Positions 52,131 through 60,512 of a DNA stretch of 64,000 nucleotides are shown here, in pieces. The position numbers and the translations under genes are program-made. A model generated the notes under the pieces. That model saw nothing but the letters and a program-made list of their open reading frames with translations, was not told where the DNA came from and did no database searches. The DNA is from an uncultured Collinsella sp. (GTDB lineage Bacteria; Actinomycetota; Coriobacteriia; Coriobacteriales; Coriobacteriaceae): positions 5,054 through 69,053 of the forward strand of contig UQMM01000009.1 of assembly GCA_900542165.1 (NCBI GenBank), read 5' to 3'. Each line of letters starts with the position of its first letter. Position 1 is the first letter of the stretch.

Positions 52131-55100
52131 CTAGTGGGTCTTGCGGCGCTTGATCAGCATGATGAGGGCTATCACTACGAGCGTTGCTCCCGCTGCTGCT
52201 GCGGTGGCGACTAGGGCGAATGTTTGGTCGCCGGTGTTTGCGAGATTCTTCGCTGTGGTCGTAGTCTTGACCTTGGTGTCGGTCTTAGCTCCGTTGTCGG
52301 ACTTGGGCTTGTCCGGGTTCGTCGGGGTCTCAGGAGTCTCGGGGTCCTTTGAGCCTTCGGAATCGGTTGGGCCGGCGGTGTTTACCAGCGTATGGTCCAG
52401 GAACTTCTTGGCGCCCGCACTTGCCTGTGAGAACAGGCGGCGCGTGCGGATCGGGGTGGCGTTCACCATTGTGGGCGCCGTCTCCCCGGCCTCGATATTC
52501 ACGAGCGTCGTGCCGGTGTCGAGGCCCACGTCGTTGTATCCCACGTGGCAGTAATACTGCGCACCGTCATCGTCTGCGGTCAGGTCAATCTCGAGCTTTG
52601 AGGCCGTTCCAGCCGCGAGGTTGCCATCGGCACCCACGAGCTTAAACTCTGTCTCGCCGCGGCCCTTGCGGTACCACATATAGGTCGGTGCCAGCCCTGT
52701 TTCGCTATCGTCGGCACCGAGTTGCTTCACATGGCCAATCGCCGAGAGCGTCAGGTGGCTTCCCGCCGTGCGCTCAACCGAAGAGTCGTATCCAAGATCC
52801 GACCCCTCCGCAGCATCCGCCGCAGGTCCGCTCACGGTCATCGTCATGCCATCGGGCATGGTCTTGACCGTGATGATTGCCGAGCGAATACCTGTTTCGG
52901 TCGTGGATCCATTCTTAACGGCGGCGATGGCGAATCGATACTCCGTATTGGGCTGCAGCCCATCCCACTTGAGCGAGGTCTGCGTGTTGTCGGCAATCTT
53001 CCAGCTATTGACGACCGCATCCGCCGCATTGCTCTGCAGCATGCCCACGCCGTAGCTAAAGCCACTCTTGTTTGCGAGCACATTGTCCCAGCTAAACGTA
53101 ACGCTGGTCGAATCGACGGCGTTTGCCGTAAAGCCCGTCACGGCCGGCGCGTCGGGCATCTCGACGTCCTTAACGTCATAGCCCACGATCCAGAACTGGT
53201 CGGTGTCCTTGGTGCCGAGCTTGTCGCCCGAGTCTGCCTCGAACTTGTCGACATCCACCGCGTTGACGCCCAGACGCCACACAAAACCGTACTTGCCCTG
53301 CGCGGCCTCGGGCAGGTTGTCGACGGTGCCGCCGTATTCGGTCGATTCACTCGAGGAGTTACCCGTAGTAAAGCCGGCGTTGGCACCAAAGCACAGGCCG
53401 CCAAACAACTCGTGCTTTGCGAGCTTCGCGCCCATGACAACGCTGCCGTTCAGCGTCAAGCCGAGCTCGAGCTCCTGCTCCTTGCCCTCCTCGACTTCGA
53501 TGGTCTGCTCAATGCTCGCCCCCGACTGCGCGGCGGCGCCGTTAAACCCATCGTGCGTGTAGGCGCGCGTTACGCCAGGCTTGCCCAGGCCAAAGGAATC
53601 CCCAACGGGAGTCTCGCCGTTGAGCGTCGTTTGATAGGTTCCGGGTTCTCCCGACCGGTTGGTCAAAAAGTAGCTGAGCGGCGTCATATTGTGCTGTTTG
53701 GCAATGCGGTCATAGGCCTCGACATTAACGACCGAGGTCTGCGCGCCGAGCGACACGGGCGCCGCCATCACGCCCTTGCCACCAGTTTCCTCATTTTCGA
53801 TCTCATACTCGTAATAGACCATCGGAATCGTGTAGAGCACGGCCTTGTCACCCTCGCCGGCATGCGACTCATAGCTTACGCTTGCGCTGACCGTGCGCTC
53901 GCTCCGGTAGTCATAGCATCCCTCGGCGGCAAAATCGACTGAAGCATTCATCGCGACCAGGGGCGGACCGGTCTGCACCTCGACGGCAACGCCCAACTCG
54001 GCGCCAATGGTATAGCCCTGGGATGTCCCCGTGCCCTTTTCCTCTCCGTATGACGTGCCGCCCAACACCAGATAGCCGTATGCCTGCTCCAGATCCTCAA
54101 CATAGGGCGCATCCTGCAGCACGGCAAGCACGCGCGGGTTGGTATAGACCTTGTAGCGGTCCTTGTACGTGATCTTGACGCTGTCGTTGTCGACATCGGG
54201 CAGCGCGAGCGAGATAAATGTGCCGTAGGTAGTGCCGCGACGATTGCTCTCGCTAATCACCTGCTCCTCGCCGCGGCGCACCTTTCCGTTCTCGTCAAGC
54301 GAAAAATGCGAGGCGGTCATCCAATAGTAGTCATCGTTCTTGCGCAGGTCCTCGTCGCGGTGCTTGCCTACCACGGCGATAAAGCTCTCGTTATAGCGGT
54401 CCGAACCCGAGACGCTGCCCGCCTTGACGTCGCTGATCCACACCTGCTCTATACCCTTGTGGTCATGCTTGTTGCTGCTGTTGTATTGCTGACCGCTCAT
54501 GCTCATGGTTCCGACCATGGACCCCAAGCCCTGAGCCCCGCTCTGTGCCGTGTTGCAGGCAAAGTCGCGGAACACATCGCCGCCCACGAGCACCTCGTCG
54601 ACCGCCAGCTGCTCGGACAGGCCGTCAAGGTTGGCAGTGGCAAGGGCAATAGGCGCCAAGGTGCACGGATAGCGCTTATCCTGAGCGCTATCCTTCCATG
54701 CGCTGTTGGGCACATGCATCAGCCCATAGGAGGCGAGGAGCCCGTCTCTGTATTCCTTGCAATCGGAAAGCTTGAACTCGCCAGACTCCGAGTCAAAATA
54801 CGCGTAGCGGTACAGCGCGCCGTACAGCCCCTTGCTGCCGTCAGAAGCGCCGTAATCAAAAGCGCTGCGTTGCCAGTCATAGCCCGCAAGAATAAGGCCC
54901 GTGACGGTTTCACCCGTCTTCTTTCCTTCTTCATCGTAGGCGGCAAACGTGCCGAACGTCGCATTCGCAGCGACCATGGTCTTGCCGTTCGCGGAGAGGG
55001 AGATTGCGCCCGCGTCGCCCAGAGCATCGACATGGACGAGCGCACCCTTGGATGCATCCCACGAAAACAGCTCGCAATGCGTCGACTTATCAATATTCTT

Positions 55101-56219
55101 CTTGCCGTAGGGTGCCGAGACCACGATGGCGAGGTCATCGCAAAAATCGCGATCGAGGTCGCCGGCCGCTAGCGAAACGACAGGAGCTGACTGAAGCTGC
55201 GTCCAGGAGTCGTTCCCGCCCTTGTTGTGCGTGGTGTAGTCCGCGGCGTTACCGGCATCGATCTTGACGACGCTTTGCTTCCAGTTGCCGCCCTCCAAGT
55301 CATACATGTCGACTACAGCCTTGCGCACGCCGTTCTCGTCGACATAGCAGCCCGCGTAGACAAAAAGCTCGTCGACGCCGTCGCCATCGACATCGCCCGC
55401 CTCGACATCAAAGACGGCGTCGTGCTCTTGCAGGTAACCGGCATCCAGGTACTTAAAACGGCCTTCGTACATCATATTAGTGTTGACCGTCACCGGCAGG
55501 TGTGTGTCGAGAGTGCGCGTACGCCCGTTGCTAAACGAGTAGAGGACCAGCTCAACCTTTCCGGCGTATGACTTGCCGTCAATCGTCGTGGAGGAACTGT
55601 CGCCGTAGGCACGGAGCTCGGCAACGCGGCTCTTTTTGCCCGTGCTGGCGTCGCTGCAGAACTCAACACTCGTGGCGTGAATGCCCGAGAAACCGTTGTT
55701 GTCGTTGGCGAGTACTGTTGAGGACTCATTGTTGCTTAGGTACGACCAGGTGCCGCCACCGTAGTCGCTATGCTTGTAGAGATCGCTGTTCGTATCGAAG
55801 TTGTTGACGTTTTGCCAGAACTTTGCGGCGCCCCACACACTTCCATAGCCATCGGTGAGTTTGCTGCTGCCGCCAATGTCACCGCGCTCGACGTTCTCGA
55901 GCTTGTCGCGCAGAGTGTAGCGATTGCCATGGCTACCGTTAGCTGCCATATAGACCTCGCCGCGCGTGGCAAACGTCGTGGGGGTATCAGTGGAATAGGG
56001 GCCAACGGTATCGGCCGGAATGTCCTCGCTCGTGCCCAGACCCAGGGCTTGATAATCCTGCTCGGTCATATCGGTGATTGCAGGCGCATCTGCCGCCTGG
56101 GCAACCTGGGGCGCGGCCGTGAAGCAGGCGACGCTCGTGGCGATCAACGCAGCAAGCGCCGCCGTCCCAACAAGCGGGATTTTCGACAGCCTACGGATAC
56201 GGGGGTGTGGAACGTACAT
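52131..56219 (-). CDS. Large LANTG-anchored surface protein with beta-propeller-like, Fn3-like and Ig-like regions
   Basis: 1362 residues from the ATG at 56217-56219 (GAGG six bases ahead). Signal peptide about 1-43 (VGTAALAALIATSVACF, then ending VAQAAD). Residues about 240-700 hold several FG-GAP/VCBS-like blades: AGDVDGDGVDELFVYAG, AGDLDRDFCDDLAIVV, LPDVDNDSVKITY. Residues about 750-1040 are an unrecognised Gly/Ser-rich beta region. Then an Fn3-like domain (VTGFTANAVDSTSVTFSW to TEYRFAIAAV), an Ig-like stretch (YMWYRKGRGETEF, AQYYCHVGYND), a Pro/Thr/Asp-rich stalk, and LANTG at 1326-1330 with a membrane segment and RRK tail: a sortase signal. Probably an adhesin or glycan-binding protein; this is inference. 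Flanked on both sides by the 62-bp arrays. Confidence 0.85.
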   Translation of the reverse strand: MYVPHPRIRRLSKIPLVGTAALAALIATSVACFTAAPQVAQAADAPAITDMTEQDYQALGLGTSEDIPADTVGPYSTDTPTTFATRGEVYMAANGSHGNRYTLRDKLENVERGDIGGSSKLTDGYGSVWGAAKFWQNVNNFDTNSDLYKHSDYGGGTWSYLSNNESSTVLANDNNGFSGIHATSVEFCSDASTGKKSRVAELRAYGDSSSTTIDGKSYAGKVELVLYSFSNGRTRTLDTHLPVTVNTNMMYEGRFKYLDAGYLQEHDAVFDVEAGDVDGDGVDELFVYAGCYVDENGVRKAVVDMYDLEGGNWKQSVVKIDAGNAADYTTHNKGGNDSWTQLQSAPVVSLAAGDLDRDFCDDLAIVVSAPYGKKNIDKSTHCELFSWDASKGALVHVDALGDAGAISLSANGKTMVAANATFGTFAAYDEEGKKTGETVTGLILAGYDWQRSAFDYGASDGSKGLYGALYRYAYFDSESGEFKLSDCKEYRDGLLASYGLMHVPNSAWKDSAQDKRYPCTLAPIALATANLDGLSEQLAVDEVLVGGDVFRDFACNTAQSGAQGLGSMVGTMSMSGQQYNSSNKHDHKGIEQVWISDVKAGSVSGSDRYNESFIAVVGKHRDEDLRKNDDYYWMTASHFSLDENGKVRRGEEQVISESNRRGTTYGTFISLALPDVDNDSVKITYKDRYKVYTNPRVLAVLQDAPYVEDLEQAYGYLVLGGTSYGEEKGTGTSQGYTIGAELGVAVEVQTGPPLVAMNASVDFAAEGCYDYRSERTVSASVSYESHAGEGDKAVLYTIPMVYYEYEIENEETGGKGVMAAPVSLGAQTSVVNVEAYDRIAKQHNMTPLSYFLTNRSGEPGTYQTTLNGETPVGDSFGLGKPGVTRAYTHDGFNGAAAQSGASIEQTIEVEEGKEQELELGLTLNGSVVMGAKLAKHELFGGLCFGANAGFTTGNSSSESTEYGGTVDNLPEAAQGKYGFVWRLGVNAVDVDKFEADSGDKLGTKDTDQFWIVGYDVKDVEMPDAPAVTGFTANAVDSTSVTFSWDNVLANKSGFSYGVGMLQSNAADAVVNSWKIADNTQTSLKWDGLQPNTEYRFAIAAVKNGSTTETGIRSAIITVKTMPDGMTMTVSGPAADAAEGSDLGYDSSVERTAGSHLTLSAIGHVKQLGADDSETGLAPTYMWYRKGRGETEFKLVGADGNLAAGTASKLEIDLTADDDGAQYYCHVGYNDVGLDTGTTLVNIEAGETAPTMVNATPIRTRRLFSQASAGAKKFLDHTLVNTAGPTDSEGSKDPETPETPTNPDKPKSDNGAKTDTKVKTTTTAKNLANTGDQTFALVATAAAAGATLVVIALIMLIKRRKTH

Positions 56220-56288
56220 GAGGGACCTCGCTTTATTCGAGTGGAGTGGACTCATTTTTACAAATGATACGTCCGATGCCCGATATCA

Positions 56289-56323
56289 CGTGTCTCATTT
56301 TCGCCAACGGCGTGTCTCATTTT
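56289..56323. promoter_or_regulatory. Two 13-bp direct repeats upstream of the surface-protein gene
   Basis: CGTGTCTCATTTT occurs at 56289-56301 and 56311-56323, spaced 22 bases (two helical turns), about 70-105 bases ahead of the start. A TATCAT box lies between them and the gene on the minus strand, with no convincing -35. Possible binding sites of a regulator. Confidence 0.45.
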
Positions 56324-56349
56324 TGAGAATCCGAGATGCCGCGGAAATC

Positions 56350-56800
56350 TTATCCCAGCTCAAAGGCCATTTCTGGGATGTATTTTCCGTCGAGTGCCTC
56401 ATCGGGAAACTGCATCCCATTTCAAGCGTCGATTCTGGGACGCACTTTCCCCTTAGACCCTCAACCGGAAACCGCATCCCACTTTGAGCGCAAATTCCGG
56501 GATGCATTTTCCGCTTGAGCCTCATTGGGAAACGGCGTCCCACTTTGAGGGCTGATTGTGGGATGCATTTTCCGGTTTTGCTCTCATTGGGAAAATGCAT
56601 CCCGTTTCTTGACCGAATAATGGGACGCAATTTCCCGTTGGAGCGCCTTTGGGAAAGTGTGTCCCACTTCGACCGCCCAGAGTGGGATGCACTTTCCGCA
56701 AAGCACCTCAACGGGAAACTACGTCCCATTCCAAAGGCAAATTCCGGGACGCATTTTTCGAAAGCCTGCCCATCCGGAAAGCCCGTCCCACTTTGGACGC
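56350..56800. repeat. 62-bp palindromic repeat array, upstream side of the surface-protein gene
   Basis: Seven full units beginning with GGGA at 56375, 56437, 56499, 56560, 56622, 56684 and 56746, a period of 62 bases (once 61), plus a half unit in front. Each contains GGGAYGCANTTTCC and, about 15 bases on, GGGAAANNGCRTCCC, which can fold back on each other. Units are diverged, but the palindromic ends are kept. No stop codon interrupts one minus-strand frame, yet no protein family is evident. Confidence 0.9.
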
Positions 56801-56856
56801 ATCCGGGCACGGAACCATCGACCTATCAGGCCTCCCATCAATAAAGAGGCGTCCTT

Positions 56857-56976
56857 CCGGACGGCGGGGCACGAAGTTCATCGCGAGTTCCGCACGCAAA
56901 GAAGGCCACTTAATGTGGCCTTCGTCTTGCGCAGGACTGTAGAGCAGAAAACCTTATATCCGGCCCCTCCGTCCGG
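56857..56976. repeat. Structured terminator-like element with conserved 65-bp core, right copy (inverted)
   Basis: Outer helix CCGGACGG-GGGGC with GCCCC-CCGTCCGG (56857-56870 / 56963-56976). The core at 56875-56940 is the reverse complement of the left copy with two differences, which fall on opposite sides of one base pair of the inner hairpin (G-C in the left copy, A-T here). It starts 18 bases after the TsaD stop and may terminate that operon. Confidence 0.85.
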
Positions 56977-56993
56977 GGACCGCGCCGTACCAG

Positions 56994-59378
56994 CTACAGC
57001 GTCATGTTCGGATCGGCGTCGACATCGAACGGCGAGATTTCGCCTCGGTCGAATTTACGGCGAGCGACCTCCGCGATCATGGCTGCGTTATCGGTACAGG
57101 CAGACAAGGGCGGCACCGTTACGCGAATCCCCTGACGCCCAAGCTTCTTGATCATCATCTCGCGCAGATGCGGGTTGGCCGAGACGCCGCCACCGATGCA
57201 GTATTCCTTGCATCCGGTAGCGTGCAATGCGTTTTTGGCCTTCTTGTACTGCACGTCAAAGACAGCCGCCTCAAACGAAGCTGCCAGATCGGGCAGGTGA
57301 ATCGTGCGCCCGGCCTTGGTCTCCTGTTCAATGTAGAGCGTCACAGCGGTTTTAAGGCCCGAAAGCGAGAAGCGGTAGTCCCCCCTGCTGTTAAGCGCGC
57401 GAGGAAAATCGATCGCCTTGGGGTTGCCCGTCTCGGCAAGCTTGGAGATGATGGGGCCGCCGGGATAGCCCAGGCCCAGTGCCTTGGCTACCTTGTCGAA
57501 GGCCTCGCCCACAGCGTCGTCGAGCGTCTCACCGAGCACCTCGTAGTCGCCCCACGCCTTCACGTGCACAAGCATGGTGTGCCCACCCGAGACAAGCGTG
57601 AAGATAAACGGCGGTTTGAGGTCGGGTTGCGCCAGCAGGTTGGCAAACAGGTGCCCCTCCAGATGGTTGACGCATACGAGCGGCTTACCGGCAGCGTAGG
57701 CAAAGCCTTTGGCAAAGGCAACGCCCACCACGAGGGCGCCCACCAGGCCCGGACCCTGTGTCACGCCCACGGCGGCAAGCTCGCTGGGAGCAATGGCTCC
57801 ACCCTCAAGACCAAGCGATGCTGCGGCATCCTCGAGCGCCGCATCCACGACACTCACAATCACCTCAACGTGTTTGCGCGAGGCGATCTCGGGCACCACG
57901 CCGCCAAAACGGGCATGGAAATCAATCTGCGTCGACACCTGGTTGGCCAGCATATTGCCATCCGCATCGATAATCGCCACGGCCGTCTCGTCGCAGGAAC
58001 TCTCGATAGCGAGCACTAGGCGGCGGCGTTCAATTTCGGCACGCTCCCCCTCGGAGCGCCCGGGCGCAGGCAGCGGCCATACGCGCTGCTCTGCCGCCGT
58101 CGGCTCGGGCGAAGCATTGTCGACCGGAAGCACGAGGGGCAGCGGAGCCGTCATGACGATGGCATCCTTGCCGGCACCATAGTAGCCGCGGCGACGGCCA
58201 GCCTCGGTAAAGCCCAGGGCGGCATAGAGTGCAATTGCGCCCTCGTTGCCGTCCTCAACCTCGAGCGAAGCCGTGGTGCAGCCGAGCATCTGCGCGTCAT
58301 AGCTCACGTGCGACAGAAGCTTGCGGGCGATACCCTCACGGCGATGAGTCGGATCGACGGCAACGTCCATAATCTGCACGTCCCCGTCGACGACCATGCC
58401 GCCGGCAAGACCCAGCAACTGACCGTCGTCGTGCGCCACCCACCAGCTACGCGGAGCGGCAACGTCCTCGCCCAGCTCGGACAAGAACATGCCCGGCGTC
58501 CACGCCTCGTGTCCGGCGCCTTCAAAGCAGGCGGTCTCCAGTGCGCTCGCGCCCTCGGCATCCGCCGCGCCCATGGGACGGAACTGCAGATGACGACCGG
58601 CGAGCTCATCGGCAACGCCCGTAATTTCGCTCTGCGCACTCTCGGCAAGACCAAGACGCTTGCGCTCGTTTTCCTCGGCATCAGAAAGGCGCGTGTAAAT
58701 CGGCAGGACGCGAGCCGGATCGCCGTCACCCGCAGCGTGCGCGAGCAGCAAGCCCTCGCCCGAAGGCCACCACAGGTCGCGCTCCACGCAGCGGGCGGTC
58801 TCGTCCTCACCCAACAGCTTGCCATAGCGCACGAGACCGTCACCAGTCAGCTGAACCTGGTCCCAGTCCGCTGCTTGGCGCCACTCATCAAGCGCCACGG
58901 CGGCCTTGACCACGCGCTCGCGCTGAAACAGACGCTCGGGACCCTCATCGACCAGCATATACAGCGCCGGATATACCTCACCGCGCATAGCATCGGCCAA
59001 GATACCAAGCTTGCCGCGCACGCCAGCCTTCCACGCCGTCCAAGCGCAGGCGTCGAGCGTCGACACGCCCAGCAGCGGAACATTGGCACCACGCGCGAGG
59101 CCCTTGGCAGTGGAGATGCCGATGCGCACACCCGTAAAGGACCCCGGGCCGCGGCCGACCACATAGCAACCAACATCGCTGCGATCCAGACCGGCTTGAG
59201 CCAGCACGCCATCAACGGTATTCACGAGCTCAACGTTGGCGTGACGGCGACACATGTGGTCGCCACTCACGAGCTTCGTCTCGCCCGTCTGCCCATCAAT
59301 CCAGCTTGCCGCGCAGGCAAGCATGTCGGTCGAGGTATCGAGCGCCACCACCAGCGCGTTGTCGTTATGCAAGCTCAT
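56994..59378 (-). CDS. TsaB-RimI-TsaD triple fusion (t6A synthesis and protein N-acetylation)
   Basis: 794 residues in three parts. About 8-240: TsaB (LVVALDTSTD, GRGPGSFTGVRIG), the scaffold partner of TsaD. About 264-415: a GNAT acetyltransferase of the RimI type (IMDVAVDPTHRREGIARKLL, the acetyl-CoA loop; NEGAIALYAALGF). About 453-794: TsaD (LAIESSCDETAVAI, the metal-binding NHLEGHLFA, SGGHTMLV, GGGVSANPHLR), which transfers threonylcarbamoyl to A37 of tRNA. These are often separate neighbouring genes. Start at ATG 59376-59378, overlapping the tsaE end by 14 bases; a TTG six codons earlier is possible. TsaC is at 11.8 kb. Confidence 0.95.
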   Translation of the reverse strand: MSLHNDNALVVALDTSTDMLACAASWIDGQTGETKLVSGDHMCRRHANVELVNTVDGVLAQAGLDRSDVGCYVVGRGPGSFTGVRIGISTAKGLARGANVPLLGVSTLDACAWTAWKAGVRGKLGILADAMRGEVYPALYMLVDEGPERLFQRERVVKAAVALDEWRQAADWDQVQLTGDGLVRYGKLLGEDETARCVERDLWWPSGEGLLLAHAAGDGDPARVLPIYTRLSDAEENERKRLGLAESAQSEITGVADELAGRHLQFRPMGAADAEGASALETACFEGAGHEAWTPGMFLSELGEDVAAPRSWWVAHDDGQLLGLAGGMVVDGDVQIMDVAVDPTHRREGIARKLLSHVSYDAQMLGCTTASLEVEDGNEGAIALYAALGFTEAGRRRGYYGAGKDAIVMTAPLPLVLPVDNASPEPTAAEQRVWPLPAPGRSEGERAEIERRRLVLAIESSCDETAVAIIDADGNMLANQVSTQIDFHARFGGVVPEIASRKHVEVIVSVVDAALEDAAASLGLEGGAIAPSELAAVGVTQGPGLVGALVVGVAFAKGFAYAAGKPLVCVNHLEGHLFANLLAQPDLKPPFIFTLVSGGHTMLVHVKAWGDYEVLGETLDDAVGEAFDKVAKALGLGYPGGPIISKLAETGNPKAIDFPRALNSRGDYRFSLSGLKTAVTLYIEQETKAGRTIHLPDLAASFEAAVFDVQYKKAKNALHATGCKEYCIGGGVSANPHLREMMIKKLGRQGIRVTVPPLSACTDNAAMIAEVARRKFDRGEISPFDVDADPNMTL

Positions 59379-59871
59379 CTTGTACAGCCTTATCAATCAA
59401 ATGGGAAAGCTCCATTGCGCGGTCACCGTGTGCCTCGAGCGTTATCGTTCGCACATCGCTGTCGCCCTCATCACGCTTGAGCGTCACCGAAAGATACTCA
59501 TCCGTCAGCTCGTCCTGGAATTGTTCGCCCCATTCCAGCAGGCAAGCACCCTCGTAGCCCAGCACATCGAAAATGCCCGTATCCTCGAGCTCGTAGGCAT
59601 GCTCCAGGCGGTATAGATCAAAGTGAAACAGCGGAATACGACCTTGATCGTGAACGGCCATGAGCGCAAACGTAGGACTCGTAACCATATGCCCATCGCC
59701 CAGCCCGCGCGAGACGCCCTTGGTAAAGTGAGTTTTGCCCACTCCCAGGCCACCGGTCAGGATGAGCACATCGCCGTCCTCAAGGCACGGTGCAATTAGC
59801 TCGCCAAAGTACTCCGTATCGGCAGCGCAAGTCGTTTTGTAAGTACCTACCCCCAGGCGCTCCAGGGACAT
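59365..59871 (-). CDS. tsaE: tRNA threonylcarbamoyladenosine ATPase TsaE
   Basis: P-loop ATPase that energises the TsaB-TsaD complex in bacterial t6A synthesis. 168 residues. Walker A TGGLGVGKTHF (about 39-49), TSPTFALM switch segment, FDLYRLE and LLEWGEQF (Trp-Gly-Glu motif) are family marks. Its end overlaps the TsaB part of the next gene by 14 bases, consistent with complex assembly from one transcript. The start has AAGGAG a few bases ahead. Confidence 0.95.
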   Translation of the reverse strand: MSLERLGVGTYKTTCAADTEYFGELIAPCLEDGDVLILTGGLGVGKTHFTKGVSRGLGDGHMVTSPTFALMAVHDQGRIPLFHFDLYRLEHAYELEDTGIFDVLGYEGACLLEWGEQFQDELTDEYLSVTLKRDEGDSDVRTITLEAHGDRAMELSHLIDKAVQDELA

Positions 59872-59883
59872 ATATGCTCCTTA

Positions 59884-60504
59884 TTATTCCGAGGCGTCCT
59901 CTGGTGCGGGATGTCGCTCCAGATAATCGCCCAGCATCTTAAAGTCTTCCTCCAGCAGCTCCTGCCACGCCGGATTGCGTAGCGCTGCTGCCGGATGGAA
60001 CGTGGGCATTACTACAAAATGCCCCATCTGGTGGAACCTGCCGCGCAGCTTAGTAATGCCAATCTCGGTCTTAAGCACAAAGTGCGTCGCGGGGTTGCCG
60101 AGCGTCACGATAATATCGGGCCAGATGCTTCGAATCTGCTCACGCAAAAACGGCGAGCAAGCCAGCACTTCCTCGGGACGTGGATTGCGGTTTCCCGGCG
60201 GGCGGCACTTAAGCACGTTGGCAATGTAGACGTCTTCGCGTTTGAGCCCCGCCAGCGACAAAATGCCGTTGAGGTCCTCGCCTGCCGCCCCCACAAAGGG
60301 CTCGCCCTGCAAATCCTCGTTGCGACCCGGCGCCTCACCGATAAACATGACGCGAGCGCGAGGGTTTCCCACGCCAAACACGATATTGTGACGCGACTGG
60401 TAGAGCTGGCAGAGGTGACAATCGCCCAGAACGGCCTCAATTTCCTCGAGTGCGACCTCACGTGGTGCCTGATGGGTATGGCCGGGGATGTGCATGACGC
60501 CCAT
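59884..60504 (-). CDS. Family 4 (iron-sulfur) uracil-DNA glycosylase
   Basis: Removes uracil from DNA. 206 residues. The 4Fe-4S cluster ligands are C29, C32, C100 and C116 (CHLC and the KCRPPG to ACSPFL loop). Catalytic motif GEAPGRNEDLQGEPFVG and the C-terminal HPAAALRNP fit family 4/5-like enzymes. TAGGAGC lies ahead of the ATG. It sits eight bases after alr within a mixed housekeeping operon. Confidence 0.93.
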   Translation of the reverse strand: MGVMHIPGHTHQAPREVALEEIEAVLGDCHLCQLYQSRHNIVFGVGNPRARVMFIGEAPGRNEDLQGEPFVGAAGEDLNGILSLAGLKREDVYIANVLKCRPPGNRNPRPEEVLACSPFLREQIRSIWPDIIVTLGNPATHFVLKTEIGITKLRGRFHQMGHFVVMPTFHPAAALRNPAWQELLEEDFKMLGDYLERHPAPEDASE

Positions 60505-60512
60505 AGCGGCTC

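Noticed and set aside
56350..56800. CRISPR array
   Set aside because: Units are diverged along their whole length with only palindromic ends kept, there are no identical repeats with unique spacers, and no cas genes are nearby.
56295..56810. 171-codon minus-strand frame through the 62-bp array
   Set aside because: The period of 62 is not a multiple of three, so the repeat is read in shifting frames; no ribosome site or family. The DNA repeat explains the open frame.
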